Part shown: positions 17,444-27,531 of the stretch, piece by piece
Layout of the letters: the number at the start of each line of letters is the position of its first letter
Numbering within the stretch: position 1 is the stretch's first letter
Assembly (NCBI GenBank): GCA_017645655.1
Contig: JAGCNZ010000069.1
Coordinates: 1-45,569, forward strand
Length of the DNA: 45,569 nucleotides
DNA from: Bacteroidaceae bacterium
GTDB lineage: Bacteria; Bacteroidota; Bacteroidia; Bacteroidales; Bacteroidaceae
Direction of reading: 5' to 3'
The notes under the pieces: model-generated
What the model saw: only the letters and a program-made list of their open reading frames with translations
What the model was told of the DNA's origin: nothing
The model's database searches: none
Translations under genes and position numbers: made by a program

Positions 17444-17474
17444 CAAAGTTATGAATTATTACACAAACTGCCAA
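17444..17474 (-). promoter_or_regulatory. Promoter of the 15902-17401 gene
   Basis: On the minus strand TTGG (complement of 17471-17474) is followed after exactly 19 bp by TAACTTTG (complement of 17444-17451). The start codon lies 42 bp downstream. Confidence 0.78.
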
Positions 17475-17531
17475 ATGATTTGCCGAGTTTTTTCAAAAAT
17501 GATATTATAATGGCATGCTTTTGAAACGAAA

Positions 17532-17561
17532 AGCTGCCTCGTCAATTCAGACGAAGCAGCT
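17532..17561 (-). terminator. Terminator downstream of groEL
   Basis: AGCTGCCTCGTC (17532-17543) pairs with GACGAAGCAGCT (17550-17561) with one mismatch and a 6-base loop. T-rich sequence follows on both strands, so it may act in either direction. It lies 49 bp after the groEL stop. Confidence 0.75.
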
Positions 17562-17610
17562 CTTTTACCGTCTTTTCCTTCGTGGAAGGATGACGCGGTG
17601 TCTTTCTCTT

Positions 17611-19278
<1,668 letters not shown>

Positions 19279-19304
19279 TTATCACGTTATTACAAGCCTT
19301 TGAT

Positions 19305-19577
19305 TTACGAGAGGATTGCCACCACGTCGCTCTGACGCATGATAAGATACTTTTTGCCCTCTATCTCGAGCTCTGTTCCGGCGTATTTGCCATAGAGGAC
19401 TTCATCGCCTGTCTTGAGAATCATTTCCTCGTCCTTCGTGCCATTACCCACGGCAACTATGGTGCCTTTCAGGGGTTTTTCCTTTGCGGTATCGGGGATG
19501 ATGATGCCGCCTACTGTCTTTGTCTCTGCAGGAGCGGGCTCGATGAGCACGCGGTCTGCCAATGGTTTTACGTTCAT
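19305..19577 (-). CDS. groES: Co-chaperonin GroES
   Basis: This 90-residue protein is the lid of the GroEL chamber. The family signature [19 protein letters not shown] is at the N-terminus, followed by the mobile loop ([15 protein letters not shown]), [14 protein letters not shown] and a conserved end ([13 protein letters not shown]). Length and order fit a normal GroES. It is first in the operon; a 7-bp-arm palindrome lies about 50 bp upstream and may be an operator. Confidence 0.98.
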   Translation of the reverse strand: MNVKPLADRVLIEPAPAETKTVGGIIIPDTAKEKPLKGTIVAVGNGTKDEEMILKTGDEVLYGKYAGTELEIEGKKYLIMRQSDVVAILS

Positions 19578-19625
19578 TGTCTTATTTAATTAATTGGTTT
19601 AACATTCCACAAGCTTACATACAAA

Positions 19626-19653
19626 GTGCGTGCCAAACCGAATTGACACGCAC
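19626..19653. promoter_or_regulatory. Palindrome upstream of groES, possible operator
   Basis: GTGCGTG (19626-19632) and CACGCAC (19647-19653) form a perfect inverted repeat with a 14-bp spacer whose inner CAA/TTG also matches. It lies 49 bp upstream of the groES start. It does not resemble the CIRCE element (TTAGCACTC-N9-GAGTGCTAA) bound by HrcA. A TTTG on the minus strand abuts it, but a complete promoter is not clear. Confidence 0.45.
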
Positions 19654-19708
19654 AAATTTCTGCCACGACTGACATAATTACTGACTGCGACAGGTTCTGA
19701 CGGCACTT

Positions 19709-19818
19709 TCGACTCAGTCCTCCGAATTTTTTTTATAGGAGGACTCGAGTCCTACCGTGGTGGGACTGCAGTCCTTCCGTGGGAAAACTCGAGTCCTACC
19801 ATGGTGGGACTGGCGGCG
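19709..19818. repeat. Array of GGACTnnAGTCC palindromes, copy 2 (inverted)
   Basis: Palindromes start at 19709 (ending GACTCAGTCC), 19741 (GGACTCGAGTCC), 19763 (GGACTGCAGTCC), 19785 (AAACTCGAGTCC) and 19807 (half-site), with steps of 32, 22, 22 and 22 bp. Its left end (GACTCAGTCCTCCGAA) is the reverse complement of the right end of the array at 1199-1373, so the two are homologous elements in opposite orientation. It lies between yfhO and groES. Confidence 0.85.
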
Positions 19819-19843
19819 CAACGAGGAATACGACTCGATGCGA

Positions 19844-22417
19844 CTATTTCTGTTGTCTCTTTCTGTAGAGGTTGATGCCAAGCAGGGCGAGGAGCATCAG
19901 GGCAAGTACCGCGAGAGCACCGTAGGCAATGGCTTCGGTGATGTGCACCGTCTGCGGGTCGAAGGTCATGACGACCTCGTGTTCGCCTGCCGGAACCTTG
20001 ATGGCACGAAGCACATAATTGGCTCGGGCAATCTCCGTAGGCTGTCCGTCGACGGTGCATGTCCAGCCGGGATAGTATATTTCGCTGAAGACGACAACGC
20101 CTCCTTGCTGGCTCTTGACCTTGTATGTCAGGCGGTTAGCTTCGTAGCTGGTCAGCTCGACTCTCCATGTCTCGAGGTCCTCTCCCTCGAAAGTAGAGTC
20201 AGCGGGGGCCTTTACCTCGTTTCCAAGAATCGATTCGAACTGCTTGTCCACCACAGCTATCCTTCTGAGGTCGGCATCGTGAAGCGCCGCAATCTCGGCA
20301 TCGGCATCGGGCACGTACTGAACCTGCTCGACGAACCAGCCGTTGCCCTGTGCCCAGGGATTCTGCACGGGCAGTTTGCCTCCGTCCTTCAGCGGCAGGA
20401 TGACATACTTCGTATTGAGCATATTGAGCACCGCGAAGAGGCTGTCGCCGTTGCAAGCCTCGAGATGACCGCCGGTTTCGACTACCGCGTTGTTGATTCT
20501 GCCCATTTCTCCCTGCAAATGCTCCTCGATGAGTTCCTGATAACGACGCAACTTGGCAGGATGATAGCCACCTATGCTCTTGTGATAGAACGAGGTGGTA
20601 TTGTCGTTGAAGGTGCTCACGCTGAGGTTCAGGACACGGTAATAGGTGTCAGTATCCTGGCAGATGAGTTTGTCGGCATCAGTTTGGGGGAACGCCTGCT
20701 CGTTTGTCTGCGGACGAGAGAACATGCCGTCGTTGAGGTAGCGCTTGTTCACGCCCCACATATCGACGAGGCACAGCAGGATGATACCCACAATCATCGG
20801 GGTCGCCTTCAGTTTCTCGAAGCGATACGCAAGCAGCAGCACCGTGCCGATAGCCACGACGATGAAGCTGCGGAGGGCATCTGCGGTGAACATCGCCCTG
20901 CGCATCTCGCTCATGTTTGCCATGATTTGTCCGGCCATCTCCTGCGGGATGTAGCCCGCGCTAACGTATTGCTGCATGTACATCTGGTCGGAGCTGGAGA
21001 TGTAATTCCCAAAGAAAACGTCCGGCATCAGCCAGAAGAGCAGCGCCAGACCGCCGGTGAGGGCAAAACTAATAGTAATATAATGTACGCGCGAGATGTG
21101 GTCCTCTTTGCCGCGCAGGCAGTCAGGATTGGTCACGACCTCTTTCAGGGCGAGCATCGCAAGCAGCGGAATCGTGAATTCAGCAATGACGAGGATGCTG
21201 GCGACGGTGCGGAACTTATCGTACATCGGCACGTAGTCGAGGAAGAAATCGGTAAAGCCCATGAAGTTCTTGCCCCACGATAATAGGATACTTAGCACGG
21301 TTGCAGCGATGAGACACCACTTCATGGGACCCTTCACGACGAAGAATCCGAGCCAGAAGAGCATGAGGACAAAGGCTCCGACATACACCGGACCGCTCGT
21401 CCCGGGCTGTTCGCCCCAGTATTGTGTAAAGGCACGATAGATGGGAGCAAAGTCCTGCTTGGCATGCTTCATTGCCGTCTCGTTGTTCGCCAACAGCTGA
21501 CTTGCGCCACCTTTGGCATTCGGAACGAGCAACGTCCAAGTCTCTCCCTTGCCATACGACCACATTGTAATGTAACTTCGCTCAAGGCCGCTGGTTGTTT
21601 GGTCTGCAGGATCTTTCGTCTTTTGCGTGAGTTCGCTCTTGCCGCGCATGCTCTCCTTGCTGTATAACCAAGTATGATAGAGGTTGCTCAGGTTGATGCA
21701 GACGCCCAGGATGCCGCCGACGGCGAAGCACATGGTTCCCTTCAGCCACTTTGCAAACGTCTTCTGACGGATGGCGTCTATGAGGAAGGCGAGCGACATG
21801 AAACCAATCACGAACAGGAAATAGTAGCTCATCTGGACGTGATTGCTGAGGACCTGCATCGCCGTGAAGAAGCCCGTCACCACGATGCCCAGCATATATC
21901 GACCTCTGTAGCACAGCACCATGCCTCCGATGGTAGGTGGAATGAAGCTGAGCGTCAGGAGTTTCCAGATGTGTCCGGCTTGTATGATGATGAAGTAGTA
22001 ACTGCTAAACGCCCATAGGACTGCGCCGAGTGCCGCCATCCAAGCGCGGAAGTCGAACGCCCTGAGCATAATGTAAAAGCCGAGCAGCATCATAAAGACG
22101 TAGGCGGCATAGGCTGAGAGACCTGGAAGTCCGAGTTGATAGACGCGCTCCAGCGAGCTGAGCGTCTCCGTGCTGCGGTAGCTGGGACTCATCTGATAAG
22201 TAGGCATTCCGCAGAAGAGCGTGTTGGTCCAACGTGTACGCTCGCCGTCGTGAGTCGCTCTGTACTGTTCCATCTCCACACCACTACCGACGCCTCCGGT
22301 GTGGTCGTGTCCCGTCAGGACCAACCCATCACGGATGGGCACAATGAAGTACATGATGCTGATGGCCACGAAGAACGCGATGGCCAGCAAGTCAGGCAAA
22401 AACTTTTTCCAATTCAT
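19844..22417 (-). CDS. YfhO-family multi-pass membrane protein
   Basis: This protein of about 857 residues has roughly a dozen membrane helices and a large extracytoplasmic C-terminal domain, the layout of the YfhO family. Family features include an early extracytoplasmic loop with DHTGGVGSGVEMEQY and TLFCGMPTYQM, a long run of helices to about residue 560, a soluble beta-rich part, and a final helix ending in a basic tail (NLYRKRQQK). These proteins look like GT-C-type glycosyltransferases and are implicated in cell envelope glycosylation; the donor and acceptor here are unknown. I start at 22417 (MNWKKFLPDLL); the ATG seven codons upstream lies in an AATTATGA phrase repeat. Confidence 0.82.
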   Translation of the reverse strand: MNWKKFLPDLLAIAFFVAISIMYFIVPIRDGLVLTGHDHTGGVGSGVEMEQYRATHDGERTRWTNTLFCGMPTYQMSPSYRSTETLSSLERVYQLGLPGLSAYAAYVFMMLLGFYIMLRAFDFRAWMAALGAVLWAFSSYYFIIIQAGHIWKLLTLSFIPPTIGGMVLCYRGRYMLGIVVTGFFTAMQVLSNHVQMSYYFLFVIGFMSLAFLIDAIRQKTFAKWLKGTMCFAVGGILGVCINLSNLYHTWLYSKESMRGKSELTQKTKDPADQTTSGLERSYITMWSYGKGETWTLLVPNAKGGASQLLANNETAMKHAKQDFAPIYRAFTQYWGEQPGTSGPVYVGAFVLMLFWLGFFVVKGPMKWCLIAATVLSILLSWGKNFMGFTDFFLDYVPMYDKFRTVASILVIAEFTIPLLAMLALKEVVTNPDCLRGKEDHISRVHYITISFALTGGLALLFWLMPDVFFGNYISSSDQMYMQQYVSAGYIPQEMAGQIMANMSEMRRAMFTADALRSFIVVAIGTVLLLAYRFEKLKATPMIVGIILLCLVDMWGVNKRYLNDGMFSRPQTNEQAFPQTDADKLICQDTDTYYRVLNLSVSTFNDNTTSFYHKSIGGYHPAKLRRYQELIEEHLQGEMGRINNAVVETGGHLEACNGDSLFAVLNMLNTKYVILPLKDGGKLPVQNPWAQGNGWFVEQVQYVPDADAEIAALHDADLRRIAVVDKQFESILGNEVKAPADSTFEGEDLETWRVELTSYEANRLTYKVKSQQGGVVVFSEIYYPGWTCTVDGQPTEIARANYVLRAIKVPAGEHEVVMTFDPQTVHITEAIAYGALAVLALMLLALLGINLYRKRQQK

Positions 22418-22442
22418 AATTCTTAAATCATAATTCATAATT
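22417..22442. repeat. AATTATGA phrase repeat at the yfhO start
   Basis: On the minus strand, AATTATGA occurs twice and a third related phrase (GAATTATG) overlaps the yfhO start codon. A related phrase cluster lies at 24755-24787 at the end of truB. It makes an upstream in-frame ATG, which I treat as non-native. Confidence 0.6.
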
Positions 22443-22446
22443 AAAG

Positions 22447-22473
22447 AAAAAAGGCTGCACGAATGCAGCCTTT
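22447..22473 (-). terminator. Terminator of rpsO
   Basis: AAAGGCTGCA (22450-22459) pairs with TGCAGCCTTT (22464-22473) around a 4-base loop. On the minus strand a T-run follows. It lies 26 bp after the rpsO stop and separates rpsO from yfhO. Confidence 0.9.
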
Positions 22474-22499
22474 GTTCTTTTCCAGCGGAGCTGCGTAGG

Positions 22500-22769
22500 T
22501 TATTTACGCAGGCCGAGAGCTTTGACGATAGCGCGGTAGCGTGTGATGTCGCGGCTCTTCAGGTAGTTGAGCAGGGCGCGACGCTTACCAACCAGACCAG
22601 TGAGGGCACGCTCGGTGCTGTGGTCCTTACGGTTTTGCTTCATGTGCTCGGTGAGGTGAGCAATGCGGTGAGTGAACAGAGCGATTTGGCTCTCGGCACT
22701 ACCTGTGTCCTGTTTGCCCTGACCGAACTTCTCAAAGATCTCTTCTTTCTTAGCTGAATCTAAGTACAT
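22500..22769 (-). CDS. rpsO: 30S ribosomal protein S15
   Basis: This 89-residue protein is exactly the usual length of S15, which binds the central domain of 16S rRNA early in 30S assembly. The signature segments IALFTHRIAHLTEHMKQNRKD and LVGKRRALLNYLKSRD are present. The open frame extends 35 codons upstream, but the promoter at 22844-22874 falls inside that extension, so the start is the ATG at 22769 (MYLDSAKKEEIF). It is a single-gene unit with its own promoter and terminator. The leader of about 70 bases contains a hairpin that may be an autoregulatory S15 site. Confidence 0.97.
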   Translation of the reverse strand: MYLDSAKKEEIFEKFGQGKQDTGSAESQIALFTHRIAHLTEHMKQNRKDHSTERALTGLVGKRRALLNYLKSRDITRYRAIVKALGLRK

Positions 22770-22843
22770 AATGTTGTGTGTTATGTGTTGAACTTGTTTG
22801 TCGAACAGCACCTCTCGTCGGCACTGTTTCGCAAATGCGGGTG

Positions 22844-22874
22844 CAAAGGTACGGAAAAATGAGAGCATAACCAA
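22844..22874 (-). promoter_or_regulatory. Promoter of rpsO
   Basis: On the minus strand TTGG (complement of 22871-22874) and TACCTTTG (complement of 22844-22851) are separated by exactly 19 bp. The start codon is about 75 bp downstream. A second -7-like TATCTTTG lies at 22931-22938 without a good -33 partner. Confidence 0.8.
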
Positions 22875-23048
22875 ACAAAACGCAGTTTTTTTTTGTTAGG
22901 CCGGATGAAAGTACCTTCGAGACTTGCTCTCAAAGATACGGAAAATAGTGAAAAGTGAAAAGTGAAAGGTGAAAAATTATTCGCTCAGCTGCTTGATTTT
23001 TATCTTTTAGCAGCATTTTCCAACTGATGCGAAACAGGTGGTTCCAAA

Positions 23049-23130
23049 ACACGGCACGTGATAATTGCAATTTACACACGTTAAAATTGAAATATCACGT
23101 GTAATATTTACAATTTACCCACGTGATGTT
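23049..23130. repeat. ATCACGTG array C, inverted and degenerate
   Basis: Cores start at 23055, 23077 (CACGTT), 23096 and 23120, with steps of 22, 19 and 24 bp. The minus-strand end, ATCACGTGCCGTGTTTTG, matches the end of array B (ATCACGTGCCGTGTCTTG), so the arrays share a boundary as well as units. It lies between folK and rpsO, next to GTGAAAA phrase repeats (22950-22976). No gene is seen in 22875-23132. Confidence 0.82.
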
Positions 23131-23132
23131 TT

Positions 23133-23585
23133 TCACCTCTCCGTGGAGGGCAGGATTTCGCGGAGCGGAATCATGACAAAGTCGCGCTCCTGCATTCTGG
23201 GGTGCGGAATGGTGAGTCGGGGTGTGGAAATGGTCTGGTCGCCGTACATAAGCAGGTCGATGTCGATGGGTCGGTCGTGATATTTGCCGTTCTTCGACTT
23301 CTTCTTGCGTCCCAACTCACGTTCAATCTGCTGCGTCGCCTCGAGACATTCGATGGGCGAAAGCGTCGTCAGAACCAAGCAGGCTGCATTCAGGAAAGGA
23401 TGCTCGCTCTCGAAACCCCAAGGCTCAGTCTCGATGAAGGACGAAACACGCTGCACCGCGCCAACACGCTCCTCGATAAGCGCAATGGCACGGCGCAGAT
23501 TTTGAGCTCGGTCACCAAGATTACTTCCTAATGACAGGTAAAGTTTCTCCCTCTCGGGGGAGCAAGAGGGGGGCCGCTTAATCAT
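23133..23585 (-). CDS. folK: 6-hydroxymethyl-7,8-dihydropterin pyrophosphokinase
   Basis: This 150-residue enzyme transfers pyrophosphate from ATP to 6-hydroxymethyl-dihydropterin in folate synthesis. The fold begins at [13 protein letters not shown] (residue 14) and includes the conserved TEPWGF, the FLNAACLV segment, and the motif [13 protein letters not shown]...[16 protein letters not shown]. The first 13 residues ([13 protein letters not shown]) are outside the family core and are encoded by a degenerate arm of the GC-rich repeat. The start overlaps the end of queA by 8 bp. It is the last gene of the miaB operon. Confidence 0.94.
   Translation of the reverse strand: MIKRPPSCSPEREKLYLSLGSNLGDRAQNLRRAIALIEERVGAVQRVSSFIETEPWGFESEHPFLNAACLVLTTLSPIECLEATQQIERELGRKKKSKNGKYHDRPIDIDLLMYGDQTISTPRLTIPHPRMQERDFVMIPLREILPSTER
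23548..23580. repeat. GC-rich element, degenerate single arm at the queA/folK junction
   Basis: The stretch from TCCCTCTCGGGGGAGCAAGA through GGGGGGCCGCTTA aligns with the right arm of the element at 1722-1757 and 28312-28348 (TCCCCCAAAGGGGGAGCGGG and onward). It encodes the non-conserved N-terminus of FolK and abuts the queA stop codon. Confidence 0.6.
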
Positions 23586-24660
23586 TCAGTATCAGCATCG
23601 CATCCCCGTAAGGACCGAAACGATAGCGTTTGCTTTCGTCGTTCTCGTTGTAGCGAAGTGCCTCCTTATACGCTTTCATGATGAGGTCGTAACCGCCGAA
23701 GGCAGCAGTCAACATGAGCAGCGTGCTGTAAGGCATGTAGAAGTTCGCAATCATGGCGTCTGCCATGTGGAAGTCGTAGGGCGGGAAGATGAAACGGTTC
23801 GTCCAGCCGTGGAACTCCTTGAGCTGTCCGTCGGTAGATACCGCGGTCTCAAGTACGCGCTGCACCGTCGTGCCGACGGCGACGACTTTGTGTCCGTCGA
23901 GGTGTGCTTTGTTGATGATGTCGCACGCCTGCTGGCCGATGTGCATCTCTTCGCTGTCCATCTTGTGCTTCGTCAAATCCTCGACATCTATCTCGCGGAA
24001 GTTGCTGAGTCCGCAATGCAAGGTCACGAAAGCGAAGTCCACGCCCTTAATCTCCATCATCTTCATCAGCTGAGGAGAGAAATGCAGACCTGCCGTCGGA
24101 GCAGTCACGGCACCCTCCTTGTCCGCGAAAATCGTTTGGAAGTTCTCGACATCCTCAGGCACGACATCGCGCTTGATGATGTGCTTCGGTATGGGCGTCT
24201 CGCCGAGGGCGAAGAGGGCGCGCTTGAACTCGTCGTGCGTACCGTCGAAAAGGAAGCGGAGCGTGCGGCCGCGGCTCGTCGTGTTGTCAATCACCTCAGC
24301 CACCAACGACTCGTCCTCGCCGAAGTAGAGCTTGTTGCCGATGCGAATCTTGCGTGCCGGGTCGACCAGCACGTCCCAGAGACGCATGTCTTTGTTCAGT
24401 TCGCGAAGCAGGAAGACCTCAATCTTGGCACCCGTCTTCTCCTTGTTGCCATAGAGACGCGCCGGGAAAACTTTAGTGTCGTTGAACACGAAAACATCCT
24501 TCTCGTCGAAGTAGTTGAGCACGTCACGAAACGATTCGTGATGCTCGATGACGCCCCTCTTGGCATGAATAACCATGAGGCGGCAGTCGTCGCGAAACGG
24601 CGTGGGTTCCAAGGCAATGCGGTCCTCGGGAAGCCTGTACTTGAATTGTTGTAGTTTCAT
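23578..24660 (-). CDS. queA: S-adenosylmethionine:tRNA ribosyltransferase-isomerase
   Basis: This 360-residue enzyme adds the ribosyl moiety of SAM to preQ1-modified tRNA, making epoxyqueuosine. It starts with the family N-terminus ([14 protein letters not shown]) and has [12 protein letters not shown], the [13 protein letters not shown] motif and a late [31 protein letters not shown] stretch that holds conserved family residues. Length is normal. It lies between truB and folK; the 115-bp gap to truB is filled by GGTCGTTTAGG and AATTATGAATT phrases. Confidence 0.96.
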   Translation of the reverse strand: MKLQQFKYRLPEDRIALEPTPFRDDCRLMVIHAKRGVIEHHESFRDVLNYFDEKDVFVFNDTKVFPARLYGNKEKTGAKIEVFLLRELNKDMRLWDVLVDPARKIRIGNKLYFGEDESLVAEVIDNTTSRGRTLRFLFDGTHDEFKRALFALGETPIPKHIIKRDVVPEDVENFQTIFADKEGAVTAPTAGLHFSPQLMKMMEIKGVDFAFVTLHCGLSNFREIDVEDLTKHKMDSEEMHIGQQACDIINKAHLDGHKVVAVGTTVQRVLETAVSTDGQLKEFHGWTNRFIFPPYDFHMADAMIANFYMPYSTLLMLTAAFGGYDLIMKAYKEALRYNENDESKRYRFGPYGDAMLILND

Positions 24661-24787
24661 ACTGTATTTGGTCGTTTAGGAAATTAGTCGTTTGGTCGTT
24701 TAGGGAATAGTGTTGGGGCGTTGGGGGAGTATTATTGGGTCGGCAAAGAAACAATTATGAATTGTGAATTATGAATTATGAATTATT
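24661..24787. repeat. GTCGTTTAGG and AATTATGA phrase repeats between truB and queA
   Basis: GGTCGTTTAGG-like words occur three times at 24668-24704. Four overlapping copies of (G)AATTATGA or AATTGTGA then occupy 24755-24787 and run into the truB stop region. No gene or clear terminator is seen in this gap. Confidence 0.55.
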
Positions 24788-25468
24788 TTCCAGCCAGTCG
24801 GGGAAGTCCTCCACCTGCATGCAGTCTTCTACTTTGACGTCACCAACTCGGGTTCGTCGCAGGGCAATGAGGTGTGCGCCACTATTGAGGGCCTGTCCGA
24901 TGTCGCGAGCCAAAGCACGGATGTACGTGCCCTTGCTGCAAACGACGCGTATCGTGGCTTGCATCTTCTCTTGGTCGAAGGCGAGGAGCTCTATCTCGTC
25001 GATGACGAGTACCTTGGGCTTGAGCTCCACTTCCCTACCCTTGCGGGCCAAATCGTACGCGCGCTTACCATCGATCTTACATGCCGAGAAGGCAGGCGGA
25101 ACCTGCTCTATGCGGCCGAGGAACTTGCCGAGAGCCTCGCGCACAAGTGTCTCGTCGATATGCTCGGTGGGATAAGTCTGGTCGATTGGCTTCTCGAGGT
25201 CGAAACAGGGAGTCGTCGCGCCGAGCTGAAGCGTTGCCACATATTCCTTGACATGCGCTTGCAGTTCGTCGATGCGCTTCGTTGCCTTACCCGTGCAGAC
25301 TACCATTACACCCGTCGCCAACGGGTCGAGCGTGCCGGCGTGACCCACCTTGAGTTTCTTCACGCCAAGCCGATGACACAGCTGACTCCGTATCTTAGCG
25401 ACAAGATTGAAGCTCGTCCACCTCAGCGGCTTGTCGAAACACAATATCTCTCCCTCAATGAAATCCAT
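24776..25468 (-). CDS. truB: tRNA pseudouridine-55 synthase
   Basis: This 230-residue enzyme makes pseudouridine 55 in the T-loop of tRNAs. The catalytic aspartate is D48 in GHAGTLDPLATG. Other conserved blocks are FDKPLRWTSF, PAFSACKIDGKRAYDLAR and SKGTYIRALARDIG. It is a compact TruB without the extended C-terminal PUA region of the E. coli type. It overlaps the uppP stop by one base, so the two are translationally linked. Confidence 0.95.
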   Translation of the reverse strand: MDFIEGEILCFDKPLRWTSFNLVAKIRSQLCHRLGVKKLKVGHAGTLDPLATGVMVVCTGKATKRIDELQAHVKEYVATLQLGATTPCFDLEKPIDQTYPTEHIDETLVREALGKFLGRIEQVPPAFSACKIDGKRAYDLARKGREVELKPKVLVIDEIELLAFDQEKMQATIRVVCSKGTYIRALARDIGQALNSGAHLIALRRTRVGDVKVEDCMQVEDFPDWLENNS

Positions 25469-26331
25469 CAGTCAACCATTACAAGTGAATGCCCCGACCA
25501 AAGAAGGGCGAGGATGATGGCGCCCACGATGATGCGATAGACGCCGAATGCCTTGAAACCGTACTTGGTGAGGAATGCGACGAACCACTTCATGGCGAGC
25601 AACGCCACGACGAATGCCACTACGCATCCCAGCGCAAGCATCATCAGATTATCGCGTGTGGCCCAGCTCGCATCTGCCTCGTCGCCGAAGAACAACTGCA
25701 GGAAGTCCAACGCGGTGGCTGCTGCCATGGTAGGTACGGCAAGGAAGAAGGAGAACTCCGCTGCTGCACGACGAGTCAACTTCTGCGCCATGCCACCTAC
25801 GATAGTTGCCATCGAGCGCGACACACCTGGTATCATGGCGATACATTGGAACAGACCAATGCGGAACGCTCTCGCCTCCGTCAGCTCTGTTCGCTCGCTG
25901 CCTTTGTTGAACAGACGGTCGCAGAAGAGCATGAAGATACCGCCAAGCACCAGCATGACTGCAACAACCTCAACGCTTTCGAGGAAGCGATCTATCAATC
26001 CTGACATCTTACCTATGAAGCCAATTACTATGGCGGGAACGAATGCGACGAGAAGTTTCCAGTAGAAGTCCCACTTGTGGAGGAAGGTTTGAAGCGGTGT
26101 GCTGCCGTAAGGGGCAGGTGTGCGGTTCAGGCGGAAGAAGCGATTCCAATAAAGACATACCACCGAGAGGATGGCTCCGAACTGGATGATGATGGTGAAT
26201 GCCTTGACGAAAGGAGTGCTCTCCACGCCCAAGAGGTTCTGCGTAATAATCATGTGTCCTGTGGAAGACACGGGGAGGAACTCCGTCAGGCCTTCCACGA
26301 TGGCAATGATGATAGTCTCAACTACTGTCAT
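25468..26331 (-). CDS. uppP: Undecaprenyl-diphosphate phosphatase
   Basis: This 287-residue inner membrane protein recycles the lipid carrier of peptidoglycan and other envelope polymers by dephosphorylating undecaprenyl diphosphate. The active-site motifs are [14 protein letters not shown] near the N-terminus and [13 protein letters not shown] in the middle; about eight membrane helices are visible. It is also known as BacA. It follows DUF3098 after 11 bp and overlaps truB. Confidence 0.96.
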   Translation of the reverse strand: MTVVETIIIAIVEGLTEFLPVSSTGHMIITQNLLGVESTPFVKAFTIIIQFGAILSVVCLYWNRFFRLNRTPAPYGSTPLQTFLHKWDFYWKLLVAFVPAIVIGFIGKMSGLIDRFLESVEVVAVMLVLGGIFMLFCDRLFNKGSERTELTEARAFRIGLFQCIAMIPGVSRSMATIVGGMAQKLTRRAAAEFSFFLAVPTMAAATALDFLQLFFGDEADASWATRDNLMMLALGCVVAFVVALLAMKWFVAFLTKYGFKAFGVYRIIVGAIILALLWSGHSLVMVD

Positions 26332-26342
26332 AGACGCGCCTC

Positions 26343-26567
26343 CTACTTCTCTTCCTTACGTGTTTTGGGCTTGTACATGATGGCTATCATGATGAAGACG
26401 AAGCCGAAGAGGCTCACCAGAGGTGCTACTTTGATACGTCGCGCACTGAAAATGTCAGGGTTAAAGAAACCTTCTGCACTTCCGTCGCCTGACATCAACA
26501 CCAGACCGAGGATGACGATTGCCATGCCGATGGCCAGCAGGATGTAGTTCTTTTTACTAAATGCCAT
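26343..26567 (-). CDS. DUF3098 family small membrane protein
   Basis: This 74-residue protein has two transmembrane helices ([18 protein letters not shown] and [19 protein letters not shown]) flanked by basic ends. The intervening [16 protein letters not shown] stretch is typical of DUF3098, a Bacteroidetes family usually found between ftsX and uppP. Its function is unknown; the conserved position suggests a role with FtsX or the lipid carrier cycle (inference). Confidence 0.85.
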   Translation of the reverse strand: MAFSKKNYILLAIGMAIVILGLVLMSGDGSAEGFFNPDIFSARRIKVAPLVSLFGFVFIMIAIMYKPKTRKEEK

Positions 26568-26568
26568 G

Positions 26569-26641
26569 TTATTTACTATTTAACGATTTACTATTTACTA
26601 TTTATCAGCACGCCCCCAAAGTGGGAGCGGGGAGGGGGCTT
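26569..26641. repeat. ATTTACTATTTA phrases and a single GC-rich arm at the ftsX end
   Basis: TATTTACTATTTAACGATTT-type phrases fill 26569-26604. A single right arm of the GC-rich element (26606-26641, GGAGCGGGGAGGGGGCTTT) then ends exactly at the ftsX stop codon (complement of 26641-26643). There is no left arm. Confidence 0.75.
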
Positions 26642-27531
26642 TAATACAGCTCTGAGCCGCGCATCTTGAGGCAATGCGTCACGGAGAAGTATGTGCAGAT
26701 GGTGGTCAGCAGGAGTCCGATGACGAGCACCGAGACGGCTGTGATAATCATGTTCTGCTGAGTGACATACAGAAGCACGCTGCTGTCGTAGCGCGATGCC
26801 CAGTAGACACCGCCGATGATGGCTGCATCTGCCAACAGCGCCGAGATGACGCCCAGCCAGAAACCTTTCACCAGGAACGGACGGCGTATGAAGCTCCACT
26901 TCGCTCCCACCAATTTCATCGTGTGCAGCACGAAGCGATGGTGGAAGACACTCAGCCGGACGGTGTTGTTGATGAGGCTCAACGAGATGATGACCAGCAG
27001 AAGAGCGATGGCGAGCATGAAGAGGGATGCTCGGTGAAGGTTGAAGTTGAGGCTTTCCACCAAGTCTTTCTGATAGAGCACATCTGCCACGAGCTTCGAC
27101 TCGCGTAGTTCGCCGGCTATCCAATCCAAGCTGTCGTTGCACGAGAATTCTGGCTTGACCTTCATCTCCATTGAGATGGAGAACGGGTTTGCCCCGAGGA
27201 ACTCGGTGGGGTCGATACCCATGCTTTCTATCTGCTCCTGCAGTGCCTGCTCGCGACTGATGTAGTCGATGTTGCTGACGTAGCGCATGGTCTTGAGCGA
27301 ATCCAGCAGATGCACTGCTTGCTGCGTTTTCACATCGTCGTCGAGCACTACGGTGACGGTCAGGTTCTGCTTGACGCTGTCGGCCACGACGCGTGCCGTG
27401 AGTGAGAACAGAATGACGAGTCCCAGCAGGATGAGCAGCAGGGTCGTGCTGATGCCGCTAGTGAGCGCTTGCATCGCCCAACCTATCTTACGCTTCCTTT
27501 TCTTCTTATGAGTTGTGGTTTCGCTTTTCAT
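26641..27531 (-). CDS. ftsX: Cell division protein FtsX
   Basis: This 296-residue inner membrane protein works with the ATPase FtsE to control peptidoglycan hydrolases at the division site. The N-terminus is basic and cytoplasmic (KKKRKRKIGWAMQALTSG), followed by one helix, a periplasmic domain at about 50-180, and three C-terminal helices. The DFxG-like region and the FtsX domain (LMLAIALLLVIISLSLINNTVRLSVFHHR) are clear. ftsE is not in this window. The start codon overlaps the miaB stop by one base. Confidence 0.93.
   Translation of the reverse strand: MKSETTTHKKKRKRKIGWAMQALTSGISTTLLLILLGLVILFSLTARVVADSVKQNLTVTVVLDDDVKTQQAVHLLDSLKTMRYVSNIDYISREQALQEQIESMGIDPTEFLGANPFSISMEMKVKPEFSCNDSLDWIAGELRESKLVADVLYQKDLVESLNFNLHRASLFMLAIALLLVIISLSLINNTVRLSVFHHRFVLHTMKLVGAKWSFIRRPFLVKGFWLGVISALLADAAIIGGVYWASRYDSSVLLYVTQQNMIITAVSVLVIGLLLTTICTYFSVTHCLKMRGSELY

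Noticed and set aside
19626-19653. CIRCE element
   Set aside because: The arms GTGCGTG/CACGCAC and the 14-bp spacer do not match the TTAGCACTC-N9-GAGTGCTAA consensus.
22770-22874. 35-residue N-terminal extension of S15
   Set aside because: It includes the rpsO promoter, and S15 is normally 89 residues.
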